Below, one piece after another: positions 23,169-32,112 of a DNA stretch of 64,000 nt. The number at the start of each line of letters is the position of its first letter. The stretch's first letter is position 1. Source of the stretch: Arsenicitalea aurantiaca (GTDB lineage: Bacteria; Pseudomonadota; Alphaproteobacteria; Rhizobiales; Devosiaceae); the NCBI RefSeq assembly GCF_003994485.1, contig NZ_RZNJ01000001.1, positions 685,765-749,764 of the forward strand. Reading direction: 5' to 3'. Under the pieces are notes generated by a model. It saw nothing but the letters and a program-made list of their open reading frames with translations. It was not told the DNA's origin and did not search any database. A program made the translations under genes and the position numbers.

Positions 23169-23753
23169 TCACTCGGTTGCGATCAGACCATCGATGATCC
23201 GCAGGAGCGCCGCCAGCATCAACTGAGGGTCGGCGCCAGCCGCGATGGCGATCGCTGCGCGATCAAACCCTGCAGAAGCGAGTTCCGCCAGCGCCGCCAC
23301 TTCGCCTGACGGAGAGGCGGGCAAGGCAGCCGCCAACCCTTCGATGAGGGTGGCCCGGCTGGTGCCCGCATCGATGGTCTCGACGGCGGCGGATCCCAGC
23401 ACCGCCGGTGCCTCGACAAGGAGCAGGTGGGTGCGCCCGCCCTCTGCCATCGCCTCGAGATAGGCGGCGGCACCAGCGGCGAGGGCATCCCGTGGGGAAC
23501 CGTTTCCGCTCGACCCGGTGATGGCTGCGGAAACCCGTGCTGCCTCGGCTTCCACGACCCCCCTATAGAGCGCCAGCTTATCGACAAAATGGTGATAGAG
23601 CGCGCCGCGGGTGAGACCGGCGGCGGCGACGATTTCCGGCGTCGAAGTTGCCTCGTATCCCTTCTCGATGAAGAGCCTCCGCGCGGTTTCGAGCAGGGCT
23701 TCCCGTGTCTGGCTCGAGCGATCGGCATTCGAACGGCGTCGCGGCAGTTGCAT
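23169..23753 (-). CDS. TetR/AcrR family transcriptional regulator
   Basis: 194 residues. The N-terminal helix-turn-helix is typical: [20 protein letters not shown], then [20 protein letters not shown]. The Ala-rich C-terminal helices are the ligand-binding and dimer part. It is divergent from the VOC gene at 23822, and two 15-base palindromes lie just upstream of its start, so it very probably represses itself and that neighbour. The start at 23753 ([11 protein letters not shown]) is preferred over 23783, which lies inside the second palindrome. The ligand is unknown. Confidence 0.92.
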   Translation of the reverse strand: MQLPRRRSNADRSSQTREALLETARRLFIEKGYEATSTPEIVAAAGLTRGALYHHFVDKLALYRGVVEAEAARVSAAITGSSGNGSPRDALAAGAAAYLEAMAEGGRTHLLLVEAPAVLGSAAVETIDAGTSRATLIEGLAAALPASPSGEVAALAELASAGFDRAAIAIAAGADPQLMLAALLRIIDGLIATE

Positions 23754-23754
23754 A

Positions 23755-23769
23755 CATGCAGCCTGTATG
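23755..23769. promoter_or_regulatory. TetR operator 1 (near-perfect palindrome)
   Basis: CATGCAGCCTGTATG is a 7+1+7 palindrome with one mismatched pair, directly before the tetR start codon. It is the imperfect partner of the site at 23781-23795; their centres are 26 bases apart. Confidence 0.75.
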
Positions 23770-23780
23770 TTATTTACCTT

Positions 23781-23795
23781 CATACAGACTGTATG
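23781..23795. promoter_or_regulatory. TetR operator 2 (perfect palindrome)
   Basis: CATACAGACTGTATG is a perfect 7+1+7 palindrome between the divergent tetR and VOC genes. CATACAG/CTGTATG half-sites are of the size and symmetry bound by TetR-family dimers. Confidence 0.8.
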
Positions 23796-23821
23796 TTTGT
23801 TTGATGGGAATGGAAAGTGCG

Positions 23822-24223
23822 ATGCAGCTGACAGGATATTATCCGGTGATCCAGACGAGCGACGTGGCGGGGGTGGCCGATTTCTACAGCCGCCATTTCG
23901 GCTTTGCGCCGAGCTTCGAGACGGACTGGTATGTTCACCTGAAGGCCATTTCGGATCCGCGGGTGGAACTGGCGATCCTGCGAACCGGCCATGTGACCGT
24001 GCCGGAGGCAGGACGGGGCGCGACAACCCATCTGATCCTCAATTTCGAGGTATCGGACGCGGCCGCGGAATATCGCAGGCTGACGGAGGCTGGGCTCGAA
24101 ATGCTCCTGGCCCTGCGGGACGAAGCCTTCGGGCAGCGCCATTTCATCACGCGCGACCCTGCAGGGACGATGATCGACGTGATCGAGCCCATTCCGACGA
24201 GCGGAGAATTCGCCGGCCTCTAG
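23822..24223 (+). CDS. VOC (glyoxalase/bleomycin resistance) superfamily protein
   Basis: 133 residues. One pair of beta-alpha-beta-beta-beta modules: [20 protein letters not shown] at the start, [19 protein letters not shown] in the middle and the ending [14 protein letters not shown]. These enzymes and binding proteins act on small molecules, and nothing in the sequence fixes the substrate. An upstream in-frame ATG at 23804 would add six residues; the one at 23822 has GGAAAG upstream. It is probably controlled by the divergent TetR regulator, and so is likely involved in response to a toxic compound. Confidence 0.85.
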   Translation: MQLTGYYPVIQTSDVAGVADFYSRHFGFAPSFETDWYVHLKAISDPRVELAILRTGHVTVPEAGRGATTHLILNFEVSDAAAEYRRLTEAGLEMLLALRDEAFGQRHFITRDPAGTMIDVIEPIPTSGEFAGL

Positions 24224-24358
24224 GCCGACCTTCGGGGCGCGAGGGCTCGTGCCAGCTCCGCGGCCCTCTCTTGAAAGCTGCGGCCACGGGCGCTGGGGTG
24301 GGCGGTGGCTTCGGAGGCTGCTCGACCACCTGCACCCCTTCTGACCCCAGCGAGCTTA

Positions 24359-25219
24359 TCAAGGAACGAAGCGGACCGTGTGCTTTTTAACGCCCCAGAA
24401 ATAGTCTTGCATGAACTTGGACGGGCCAGAGATGAATTCTTCAGCTAATGCGCTTCGCAGCATGAGTACGCGATCCGCAAATCTTAGGTTTTTCAACAGC
24501 GACTTCTCGCGCGCCACAAGGTCCTGCTCCAAATTGCTCGCGGCTACGCTGCCCCGCGTCCAGTTGCTGAGCAGCGAGGGATCGACGCCGACTTGTGGTC
24601 TACCCGCCAGTTCAAGGCAAACCGCAATAGCGGGGGTGAGCTGATTGACCTGTATTCGCCCTTTCAAGGGTCCATAGGGATTGAAGACGACTAGGTCTAC
24701 GGGAATGTGAAGAAATTCATATCGTACTAGCATTTCTTCAGCTGTGGGTCGATCCAGCGCATAGGCAGTCGCCCGCGATGTACAGGTGTACAGTCGCCGG
24801 ACTGCGAAGTGCTGGCCGAGGGATCGATGAGCCTCTGCTAGGCGAAGCGGGTGGTCCATGGCATCGAGCTTGATGACTCCTCCTGTCAGTCCGTTCGCTA
24901 ACTCGTCCAGTAGCGCTGGCATCTGGCTCGACAGCAAGGCATCGTCTTCCAGTATGACGCAGACCTCGCGACCAGAGGCGGCAAAGCGTCGCCAAGCCTC
25001 GATGTGGCTAAGCGAACACGCGACTTCGGCCGGCGCACGTCCGAGGCGGCGGTACGGCAAGCAGTTATCTCGGATCTGGGCCTCGGTAAGATCGGCTGGC
25101 GTTACGGCCTCGATCCGCTCCACGGTTAGGCCAAGTCTTTCGAACTGGGCTTCCATAAAGGTTCGGCGATCAGTTCGGTGTTTCAAATTAATATAATATA
25201 ATCCAACATCTACACTCAT
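24359..25219 (-). CDS. Glycosyltransferase family 25 (LPS-type), copy A
   Basis: 286 residues. GT25 signature: LYYINLKHRTDRR at the start, then GRAPAEVACSLSHIEAWRRF and the acidic metal site VILEDDALLSS. It adds sugars to lipooligosaccharide or another surface glycan; the exact linkage is unknown. It is very similar to the next gene upstream at 25296-26159. The ATG at 25219 is preceded immediately by an in-frame GTG at 25222. G+C is clearly below the surroundings, and the region upstream is AT-rich, suggesting acquisition. Confidence 0.85.
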   Translation of the reverse strand: MSVDVGLYYINLKHRTDRRTFMEAQFERLGLTVERIEAVTPADLTEAQIRDNCLPYRRLGRAPAEVACSLSHIEAWRRFAASGREVCVILEDDALLSSQMPALLDELANGLTGGVIKLDAMDHPLRLAEAHRSLGQHFAVRRLYTCTSRATAYALDRPTAEEMLVRYEFLHIPVDLVVFNPYGPLKGRIQVNQLTPAIAVCLELAGRPQVGVDPSLLSNWTRGSVAASNLEQDLVAREKSLLKNLRFADRVLMLRSALAEEFISGPSKFMQDYFWGVKKHTVRFVP

Positions 25220-25295
25220 CACGCATCCGCTACGAAATATCCCAAATAATATATGTAGAAAAATGTTTCATTATGAAATTTGAGGCGGTCGTGCT

Positions 25296-26159
25296 CTAAG
25301 AGCAGAATGGGACTTTGTATTTTTTAATCTTCCAGAAATAGTCTTGCATAAACTTAGATGGGCCTGCGATTAATTCTCCTTTTATGTTGAGAAATGCGAC
25401 TTTGAGGTGGTTAGTCAGGCTCCGTGCCGACCACTCGGTGCCCTCCCGCCAATCCCGCTCTGCCAACAAGTCACTTTGGGCTTCCCCAGCTTCAGCCCAG
25501 GTCTCTACTAGGTACCTGTCGACTGAAATTTCAGGATGTCGGAGGAAAGCTAGGCTGACAACAACTGCCGGTGTTATCTGACTGAATTCAACGCGCCTGC
25601 GGGCATGTCCGTATGGATTAAAAGTCACGATGTCGATTGGAATGTGCAAGTAGTCTATCGGTTGCAACATTGCATGTGCAGCCTCCACACCGAGGGCATA
25701 GCCGGTGGTATGGGTGCACCCGGAGTATAAGCGGCGAACCTCAAAATTCTGGCCGAATTCTGAAATGGGTTTAGACAGACGTAGCGGGGCGCCGACTGTT
25801 TCCAGCCGCATCATTTCGATCCCCCATCTACGTTCACTCATCGCGTTCAGCACTTCCGGTAACTGGCTAGACAACAATGCGTCGTCTTCCAGCACGACGC
25901 AGGCGCTGTGGCCCGACGTGAGGAAGCGTTTCCAGGCTTTGATGTGGCTGAGCGAGCAGGCAACCTCGCCAGGCGCCCGGCCGAGGGGACGGTGAGGCAG
26001 GCAATTCTCTTTGAACTGGGCTTCGGTCAGGTCGTCAGGCGTAACCGCCTCGACTCTTTCGGCGACCAGGCCCAGTTTTTCGAACTGGGCTTCCATGAAG
26101 GCGCGGCGATCGGGCCGGCTGGCCAAGTTGATATAGTATATGCCCACCGTATCCTGCAT
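25296..26159 (-). CDS. Glycosyltransferase family 25 (LPS-type), copy B
   Basis: 287 residues and a close paralogue of copy A: IYYINLASRPDRRAFMEAQF, then GRAPGEVACSLSHIKAWKRF and VVLEDDALLSS. Both end with the same tail, GPSKFMQDYFW followed by a Lys-rich end. The N-terminal 105 residues are far more conserved than the middle and the region near residue 220, suggesting the two copies use different acceptors. The ATG is at 26159. It is 76 bases upstream of copy A and read in the same direction. Confidence 0.85.
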   Translation of the reverse strand: MQDTVGIYYINLASRPDRRAFMEAQFEKLGLVAERVEAVTPDDLTEAQFKENCLPHRPLGRAPGEVACSLSHIKAWKRFLTSGHSACVVLEDDALLSSQLPEVLNAMSERRWGIEMMRLETVGAPLRLSKPISEFGQNFEVRRLYSGCTHTTGYALGVEAAHAMLQPIDYLHIPIDIVTFNPYGHARRRVEFSQITPAVVVSLAFLRHPEISVDRYLVETWAEAGEAQSDLLAERDWREGTEWSARSLTNHLKVAFLNIKGELIAGPSKFMQDYFWKIKKYKVPFCS

Positions 26160-26310
26160 GCTGACCCCGCGGCGTTACTGCTTTTTCTGCAGGCGTAGTG
26201 TGTTCGCAAGGAAATGTCGAGCCGGCGAGACCCGAAAGTGCGTACAAATCGTCAGCGCAGGCTGACGGGATGAGGGCAGGTGGTGATCCCGTCTCTGCAG
26301 ATGCAGCCCC

Positions 26311-27354
26311 CTAGCCCTGCGCCGATCCGCCAATCGCCTTGTCGACTGCCGGCTTCACGACGGTGCCGTAGAGTTCGATGGCTTTCATGACCTTGGCGTG
26401 GGGGAGGGTGCCGACGCTCAGCTGGAGGCCGAAGCGCTGGTGGCCGAACCATTCGTGCTGGGCGAGGATCTTGTCGATCACCTGTTGCGGGCTTCCCATG
26501 AAATAGGCGCCTTCGGGCGTGGCGCCGGCTTCGAACTGCGCGCGCGTGGTCGGGGGCCAGCCGCGCTCGCGACCGATGCGGCTCATTGCGGCGTGGTGGG
26601 CGGGGAAGGCGATGTCGAGCGCGTCCTGGGAGTTTTCGGCGATGAAGCCGTGGGAGGCGACGCCGACCGGCAGACCGGGCTTGCCCAGCTGGGCGAGGGA
26701 ATCCCGATAGAACTGGATGAGGGGCGCGAACTGGCGCGGCATGCCCCCGATGATGGCGAGCATCAGCGGCAGCCCGTGATAGGCGGCGCGGGCCACCGAG
26801 TTCGGTGTGCCCCCGACCGCCACCCAGAGCGGGATCGGGCGCTGCACAGGCTCGGGGTAGACGGCGATGCCGGGAATGGGACGCGTGAACTTGCCGCCGG
26901 GCCAGGTTGCGGCCCCGGGCTCGCGCAGCTTGAGGAGCAGTTCGAGCTTCTCGTCGAAGAGCGCGTCATAGTCCTCGAGGTCGTAGCCGAAGAGCGGGAA
27001 GCTTTCGATGAACGAGCCGCGGCCGGCCATGATCTCGGCGCGACCGCCCGAGATCAGATCGAGCGTCGCGAACTGCTGATAGACGCGGATCGGATCTTCC
27101 GAAGAGAGCACCGTGACGGCGGTGGACAGCCGGATGCGCTTCGTGCGGGCTGCGGCGGCGGCGAGGATGGTGACGGGCGCGGAGGCAACGAAATCCGGCC
27201 GATGGTGCTCGCCCAAGCCATAGAAGTCGAGCCCGAGCTCGTCCGCGAGCTGAATCTCTTCGAGAAGGTCGGCGAGCCGCTGCTGCGGGCTCTGAAAAAC
27301 GCCCGTTGCAGGGTCGGGCGTGTTCTCGGCGAAGGAATACAGTCCCAGTTCCAT
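26311..27354 (-). CDS. Luciferase-like (LLM class) flavin-dependent monooxygenase
   Basis: 347 residues. A TIM-barrel flavin oxidoreductase. It begins [18 protein letters not shown] and contains [19 protein letters not shown] and [41 protein letters not shown] is a signature of the LLM subgroup with Atu2307-like members. GAGAGGG precedes the ATG at 27354; upstream frames at 27369 and 27411 are less well supported. It needs reduced FMN from a separate reductase. Substrate unknown. Confidence 0.9.
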   Translation of the reverse strand: MELGLYSFAENTPDPATGVFQSPQQRLADLLEEIQLADELGLDFYGLGEHHRPDFVASAPVTILAAAAARTKRIRLSTAVTVLSSEDPIRVYQQFATLDLISGGRAEIMAGRGSFIESFPLFGYDLEDYDALFDEKLELLLKLREPGAATWPGGKFTRPIPGIAVYPEPVQRPIPLWVAVGGTPNSVARAAYHGLPLMLAIIGGMPRQFAPLIQFYRDSLAQLGKPGLPVGVASHGFIAENSQDALDIAFPAHHAAMSRIGRERGWPPTTRAQFEAGATPEGAYFMGSPQQVIDKILAQHEWFGHQRFGLQLSVGTLPHAKVMKAIELYGTVVKPAVDKAIGGSAQG

Positions 27355-27411
27355 TTCGAACCCTCTCATGCTCCTGAGCGCAGAGATGGGCCGGCGGCGC
27401 ACGGGACGCAA

Positions 27412-27440
27412 GACGGCACAGGCATGTAACCTGTGCCGTC
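27412..27440 (-). terminator. Hairpin between DUF533 gene and LLM gene
   Basis: An 11-base-pair perfect stem (GACGGCACAGG with CCTGTGCCGTC) and a 7-base loop directly after the DUF533 stop. It lacks a strong T run, so it may attenuate rather than end transcription into the LLM gene. Confidence 0.6.
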
Positions 27441-27447
27441 CGGAGGA

Positions 27448-28083
27448 TCAGGCTGCGCCAGGGGCGAGCGGGGTCATGCCGGCAGCCTTGTGGATTTCGG
27501 ACACGAGGCCGGGCTCCAGCTTCAACCGGTGGGCGAGGGTCTCGAGATAGGCACGCTCTGCGGCCGTATCGGCGGTGATCGCAACGAGCGAGGCCGCATA
27601 GATCTCCGCGGCATGCTCCGGGGTATCGGCGCGTGCAACGACGGCGTTCATGTCGAGCGGGCTCGAGAGTTCGTCGAAGACGAAGGCTTTTTCCTCGGCG
27701 CTGAGCTGCATGGATTCGAGGCGGCCGAAAATGCGTTCCTTTTCCTCTGCGTCGATCCGTCCATCGGCCTTGGCCGCGGAGATCATCGCGCGGACGAGGG
27801 TTTTGCCGAGTTCTTCCTGATGCGCTTCGGCCTTGGGCATGAAGGCATCCTCGAGCGGGGTGGCGGTGCCGCCCTGGCTCTGCTGGTGCTTCTGCCAGGC
27901 ATTATAGGCGAGCCCGCCAATGGCTGCGATGGCGCCCAATTTGGCGGTGTTGCCGACCATCTTGCCGAGGCCCCCTCCGCTCATCAGCATGCCGGCTGCA
28001 AGACCCGCCGCGCCGGTCATAGCAGTGCGCTTGGCATTGGGATCGGACTGGAGGGTCTTGAGGATCTGGTCGAAATTGAACAT
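27448..28083 (-). CDS. DUF533 (TerB-like, YebE family) inner-membrane protein
   Basis: 211 residues. The N-terminal third is Gly/Ala-rich and may pack against or insert in the membrane (AGLAAGMLMSGGGLGKMVG, GAIAAIGGLAYNAW). The C-terminal part is a TerB-like helical domain with an acidic metal-site-like stretch (ISAAKADGRIDAEEKERIFG). This matches the YebE/DUF533 family, whose function is unknown. The start at 28083 has GGGAG upstream. The extra 26 codons to 28161 are not supported. Confidence 0.87.
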   Translation of the reverse strand: MFNFDQILKTLQSDPNAKRTAMTGAAGLAAGMLMSGGGLGKMVGNTAKLGAIAAIGGLAYNAWQKHQQSQGGTATPLEDAFMPKAEAHQEELGKTLVRAMISAAKADGRIDAEEKERIFGRLESMQLSAEEKAFVFDELSSPLDMNAVVARADTPEHAAEIYAASLVAITADTAAERAYLETLAHRLKLEPGLVSEIHKAAGMTPLAPGAA

Positions 28084-28168
28084 TGGCGTCTCCCGATTTG
28101 TCGTGGGGAAATGGGTATCGCGCGCTCCAGCAGCAAGATGAAAGAAGTCGCAGGTCGGCAAAAAAAGA

Positions 28169-28195
28169 GCCCCGATGCGAGGAGCATCGGGGCTT
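28169..28195 (-). terminator. Intrinsic terminator of the Ala/Pro-rich protein gene
   Basis: An 11-base-pair perfect stem (AGCCCCGATGC with GCATCGGGGCT) and a 5-base loop. On the minus strand it is followed by seven T residues, 39 bases after the stop at 28234. Confidence 0.88.
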
Positions 28196-28233
28196 TTGGC
28201 TGCTTCAGAGGGAGGGGCTGAAGCGAAGCCGCG

Positions 28234-28602
28234 TTAGAGCGCCGGAGCGGTCTCCTCAGCCGGGGCCGCCGGAGCAGCATCGACCGGAGCGGCCGGGGCA
28301 GCAGGCGCATCAAGCGCCGGGGCCGGGGTCTCGAGCGGAGCCGCGGGAGCCTCGGTCATCGGAGCCGGAGCGATCGCGGGATCAGCCGGTGCCTCTACTG
28401 CCGGGGTGGTCGTGGTGTTGACCGCTGCGGTGTCGCCGCCGGTGTTCGCAGAGAACACGAGATAGGCGATGGCGAGGAGCGCGAGCGCCACGATGATGCC
28501 GACGAACCAGCCGGTCGAGGACGATTCGCGGGTATAGACGGACCGGTCGGTGCGGGTGGTGCCGTCATTGGTGTAGACAGTGTCACGTTCTGGGATAGCC
28601 AT
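28234..28602 (-). CDS. Single-pass membrane protein with Ala/Pro-rich tail
   Basis: 122 residues. A polar N terminus (MAIPERDTVYTNDGTTRTDR) precedes one membrane helix (WFVGIIVALALLAIAYLVF, about residues 32-50). A 65-residue tail follows made almost only of Ala, Pro, Glu, Asp and Thr. AAAGGAG precedes the ATG, and an intrinsic terminator follows, so it is a free-standing, well-formed gene. I do not recognise a defined family. The tail would extend into the periplasm. Confidence 0.85.
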   Translation of the reverse strand: MAIPERDTVYTNDGTTRTDRSVYTRESSSTGWFVGIIVALALLAIAYLVFSANTGGDTAAVNTTTTPAVEAPADPAIAPAPMTEAPAAPLETPAPALDAPAAPAAPVDAAPAAPAEETAPAL

Positions 28603-28832
28603 GGTACATCTCCTTTATTTTGTTTCCGTACCTGATGGCTAGAAAACGTGGCCCCCGAGACTTGGTTCCCGTTTTGTGAGCAAAGCGTGATGCATGGCTG
28701 CCAGGATAATCTGGCAAGGCAATTCTTGGGTCATCCACCAGAGCTTGTGGTTGCACCGGACGGGGCGGCGCGATCATCTGGTAGACGCGTTTGGTGGCGT
28801 TGGCGTGATTCCGCTGCGCCGAGTACAAGTTC

Positions 28833-29198
28833 GTGGTGAGTATCGTGAGTGCGCTTCAGCGGGAAAAGGTCTTCCATGCACTGGCCGATGGGTGCCGGCG
28901 GCAATTGCTGGACCGGTTGCGCCAGTCCAACGGCATGTCGCTCGTCGCGCTTTGCGAGGGGCTCTCGATCAGCCGGCAGGCGGTGACCAAGCATCTCTGC
29001 GTGCTCGAAGAGGCGGGGTTGGTCGTCTCTCGCAAGAGCGGCCGCACGCGGGTGCATTATCTGAACCCTGTCCCCATCCACGCGGTCGCTTTGCGCTGGC
29101 TGCGCGAATTCGATGCGCTGCCGCTCGGCATTCTGACCGCGGCGCAGTTCGAGAGCGCGGCCGAAGAGGAGCGGGGAGGGGCCGTCGAGGCCCGCTGA
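28833..29198 (+). CDS. ArsR-type winged-helix transcriptional regulator
   Basis: 121 residues. The winged helix is clear: FHALADGCRRQLLDRLRQ, the recognition part LSISRQAVTKHLCVLEEAGL and wing VVSRKSGRTRVHYLNP. The C-terminal tail after WLREFDALP resembles the group next to SRPBCC genes, although no such gene is adjacent (one is at 43084). The start is uncertain: GTG at 28833, 28836 and 28845 are all in frame and none has a strong ribosome binding site. There are no cysteine metal sites, so a metal-sensing role is unlikely. Confidence 0.82.
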   Translation: MVSIVSALQREKVFHALADGCRRQLLDRLRQSNGMSLVALCEGLSISRQAVTKHLCVLEEAGLVVSRKSGRTRVHYLNPVPIHAVALRWLREFDALPLGILTAAQFESAAEEERGGAVEAR

Positions 29199-29210
29199 CG
29201 GGAACGAAAA

Positions 29211-29235
29211 AAGGGCCGGGATGATCCCGGCCCTT
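29211..29235. terminator. Bidirectional intrinsic terminator
   Basis: An 11-base-pair stem (AAGGGCCGGGA with TCCCGGCCCTT) and a 3-base loop between the convergent ArsR and OmpA-family genes. It has six A residues on the left, giving a T run for minus-strand transcripts. Confidence 0.85.
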
Positions 29236-29255
29236 CGGCTTTGGTGTCGTGAGGC

Positions 29256-31481
29256 TCAGCGACCGGCGACGGTGATGAGCGGGGTGATCCGCTTGATCGT
29301 CACGCGACGGTTGGCGCGCTCTGCAGCCTGGGTGTTCACCTTGAGGTACCGCTCGCCATAGCCCTGGGTCGTCAGGTTCTCCGGCGGAATGCCGTAGAAG
29401 TCCGAGAGGATGCTGGCGACGGTCGACGCGCGGGCGTCAGAGAGAGCCAGGTTGGAGAGGTCGGACCCGACCGCATCGGTGTGGCCTTCGATGAGGAAGG
29501 TCTCAGCCGGATTGTCCTCCAGAAGCGCCAGCATGGCGTCGGCGACTGCGCTCAGCGAGCCCACCTGGTCGCGCGATATGGTGGCGGCACCGGTATCGAA
29601 GGTCAGCCCGCCGATCTCGAGACGACGCACGCTGTCGCGAATACGCGCGGAGCGCTTCACCTCGTCGATGGTGTAGATGCGGCGCACCTGCTCCACCGGA
29701 GGCTGGCGGAAGAAGAGCTCGACCTGCTGCTCGTCTGCGGTCGACGCATCGAGGATGTACTCGCGCACCGGGATCTGCAGGCGAAGCGGGGGAAGGTTCG
29801 CACCGGGATCCTCCCAGACGAGATCGTCGCCATCGGCGCGCTCTTCATAATAGGCAGCGAGGATAATCTCGCGACCATCGGGCGTGAAGCGCGAGCGCTG
29901 CAGGATGTCGCCATAGCGCGAGCGCACGGTGACGAGGCGCGAACCATCCGGACGAATGATGGTCTCGCGGACGCGGCCATTGCGGAGGTTCTCGTAATAG
30001 ATCTCGTCGCTGGCCTCGTCGTAGAGGCGACGACGCTCCTGCTCGGGATTGCGGATCACGAGCTGGTTGCCGACCTGCAGGATCACCTGGTTGTTGGTGA
30101 CGTTGACGTTGTTCTGCTGGACGTTGGTCGTGACGTTGTTGTTGGTTACGTTGTTCGTCACGTTGTTGTTGACCGTCGTGTTGGTGACGTTGTTGACGAC
30201 GTTGTTCTGGATGATGGTGACGTTCTGCGGCACCTCGGTGGGCTGGACCGCGGAAGCCTCGACACGTTCGCCCTGTTCGGCTTCGACCGATTCAATCCGC
30301 AATTGCTGCAGGGCTGACTGCGCCTCGGCATCGCTGGCCGGGGGCGGAGCGGCTGGTTCCTCGGCAACCGGCTGCGCCGGCTGAGCGGGCTGAGTTGGTG
30401 CGGCCTGGCCTTCGACGGGTGCCAGTTCCTGCTCCTTGGCGCTGTCGAGCAGCGGGGCCACGTCCTCTTCGAGAACACCCTCGGGGAGAGGCTCGGCGAG
30501 CGGGGTTTCGGTCTCGGCGTCGATGGTCACTTCACCCGGGGCAGGAGCCGGCGTGCCGGGCTGCTGCGGGGCGGGTGCCGTCGGGGCCGAGAGGCCGGGC
30601 ACCTGCGGGAGCGCAAGGCCGAAATCGGCAAGGCAGGTTTCGATGTCGCCATAGCCGGCCTGACCGCAGAGCTGGGAGATCAGCTGGCCGGCCTGGTCGA
30701 TCTGCTGGCGGCCATTCTGGACGTCGCCCGAAAGGATGGCGTCGACCCCGGCTTCGTACTGCGCGACGGCGGCAGCGAGATCGGCACCGATATCGATGGA
30801 CGACGCGGGCTGCTGGGCCTGTGCGGGCTGCTCGGCGGGTGCAGGGGCCTGCTGGGCCTGCGGCTGCTCGGCGGGCACGGGGGCCTGCTGCTGCTCGACC
30901 GGCTGGGGCGCCTCGACGGGGGCCTGCTCGACCGGTGCCTGCTCGACGGGTGCCTGCTGGGCTTCGGGCTGGGGCGCGGGCGCCTCGGGCTCTTCCACCG
31001 CGGCCGGCTCTTCGGCCGGCATCTCCATGGTCTGGGCTGGCGCTTCGAGAGGCGCAGGCTCCTCGATGGGCTCCTCGACCGCCGGGGCGGGCTCGGGCTC
31101 GGGCTGCGGTTCATCGATCACCGGCTCGGGCTCGGGGGCCGGTTCGGGTTCCGGTGCGGGCGCCTCGATCACGGGCTCGGGTTCGGGTTCGGGCTCAGGC
31201 TCGGGTTGGGGTTCCGGCTCAGGCTCGGCTGCAGGGGCAGCGCCGCCGCCCGAAAGCGCCGCGATGCAGGCCTCGAGATTGGGGAAGCCGGCGACGATGC
31301 ACTGCTCCGCCAGCGCCGACTGTGCGGCTGCGATAGCATCGGCGTCGCCCGAATTGTTCGCGGCGACATAGGACTGGTAGGCGGCAACGAGCTCCGCATC
31401 CTGCGCGTGTGCCGCGCTTATCGGCGCCAGGGCAAGCAACCCTAGGCTCGTGCCGGTCAGAAGCCAGTTTCTGAGGCGCAT
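29256..31481 (-). CDS. Long OmpA-family outer-membrane-associated protein
   Basis: 741 residues. It has a signal peptide (MRLRNWLLTGTSLGLLALAP, cleaved after AHA) and a short helical domain with a Cys pair. A Pro/Glu-rich repeat region covers about residues 85-230 and a second Cys-containing helical unit lies around residue 260. An Asn/Val/Thr-rich low-complexity segment covers about residues 430-480. A charged domain (RPDGSRLVTVRSRYGD) follows. The C-terminal OmpA peptidoglycan-binding domain has FLIEGHTDAVGSDLSNLALSD. AAGGAT precedes the ATG at 31481, and the extra upstream codons are unsupported. It probably links the envelope to peptidoglycan across a long extended spacer. Confidence 0.88.
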   Translation of the reverse strand: MRLRNWLLTGTSLGLLALAPISAAHAQDAELVAAYQSYVAANNSGDADAIAAAQSALAEQCIVAGFPNLEACIAALSGGGAAPAAEPEPEPQPEPEPEPEPEPVIEAPAPEPEPAPEPEPVIDEPQPEPEPAPAVEEPIEEPAPLEAPAQTMEMPAEEPAAVEEPEAPAPQPEAQQAPVEQAPVEQAPVEAPQPVEQQQAPVPAEQPQAQQAPAPAEQPAQAQQPASSIDIGADLAAAVAQYEAGVDAILSGDVQNGRQQIDQAGQLISQLCGQAGYGDIETCLADFGLALPQVPGLSAPTAPAPQQPGTPAPAPGEVTIDAETETPLAEPLPEGVLEEDVAPLLDSAKEQELAPVEGQAAPTQPAQPAQPVAEEPAAPPPASDAEAQSALQQLRIESVEAEQGERVEASAVQPTEVPQNVTIIQNNVVNNVTNTTVNNNVTNNVTNNNVTTNVQQNNVNVTNNQVILQVGNQLVIRNPEQERRRLYDEASDEIYYENLRNGRVRETIIRPDGSRLVTVRSRYGDILQRSRFTPDGREIILAAYYEERADGDDLVWEDPGANLPPLRLQIPVREYILDASTADEQQVELFFRQPPVEQVRRIYTIDEVKRSARIRDSVRRLEIGGLTFDTGAATISRDQVGSLSAVADAMLALLEDNPAETFLIEGHTDAVGSDLSNLALSDARASTVASILSDFYGIPPENLTTQGYGERYLKVNTQAAERANRRVTIKRITPLITVAGR

Positions 31482-31691
31482 GATGTCGTGATCCTTGTTC
31501 TTGGTGACATTCGATATGAGCATCGTCGTTTCACGCTGAACGTGAACTGAACGGACCGCCACGGCCGATGCTGCGGAACCCCCCGCAGTGCGGGCAACGT
31601 GTCGGAATGCGAAGGGTTCCACACTGGCCAGCGGCCGCCCCGCGTGCTAGCCGGGCCGCCGCAGACCAATCACTCCACCGGATGCTGGCCC

Positions 31692-32111
31692 ATGAAGCAG
31701 GCTTTGAAGACGCTGAGCGTGCCCACGCGCGGCAAGGGCCTTTACGAGCTTACCAAAGACGTGCTGGCGTTCCTCGTCGGGGCCGATCCACGGCAGGGCC
31801 TCCTCACGCTCTACTGCCGGCACACCTCCTGCTCGCTGCTCGTCCAGGAGAACGCCGACCCAGACGTGCGCCGGGATCTCGACGCCTATTTCGACCGGCT
31901 CGTGCCGGAGGGCATGGACTTCATCATCCACACCCTCGAAGGGCCCGACGACATGCCGGCCCATATCAGGGCCGCGCTGACCCAGACGAGCCTCTCCATT
32001 CCGGTCACCGACGGACGCGCCGTGCTCGGCACCTGGCAGGGCATCTACCTCTTCGAGCACAGGACCCGGCCGCATCGCCGCGAGATCGTGCTCCACTATA
32101 TCGGGGACTGA
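31692..32111 (+). CDS. YjbQ family (UPF0047) protein
   Basis: 139 residues. It carries the YjbQ signature: LTLYCRHTSCSLLVQENADPDVRRDL with the His/Cys-containing motif, GPDDMPAHIRAALT and GTWQGIYLFEHRTRPHRREI near the end. A thiamin-phosphate-synthase-like side activity has been reported for this family, but its physiological role is unclear. The start is taken at the ATG at 31692; the open frame continues upstream without support. The gene is separated from the next by one base. Confidence 0.92.
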   Translation: MKQALKTLSVPTRGKGLYELTKDVLAFLVGADPRQGLLTLYCRHTSCSLLVQENADPDVRRDLDAYFDRLVPEGMDFIIHTLEGPDDMPAHIRAALTQTSLSIPVTDGRAVLGTWQGIYLFEHRTRPHRREIVLHYIGD

Positions 32112-32112
32112 C

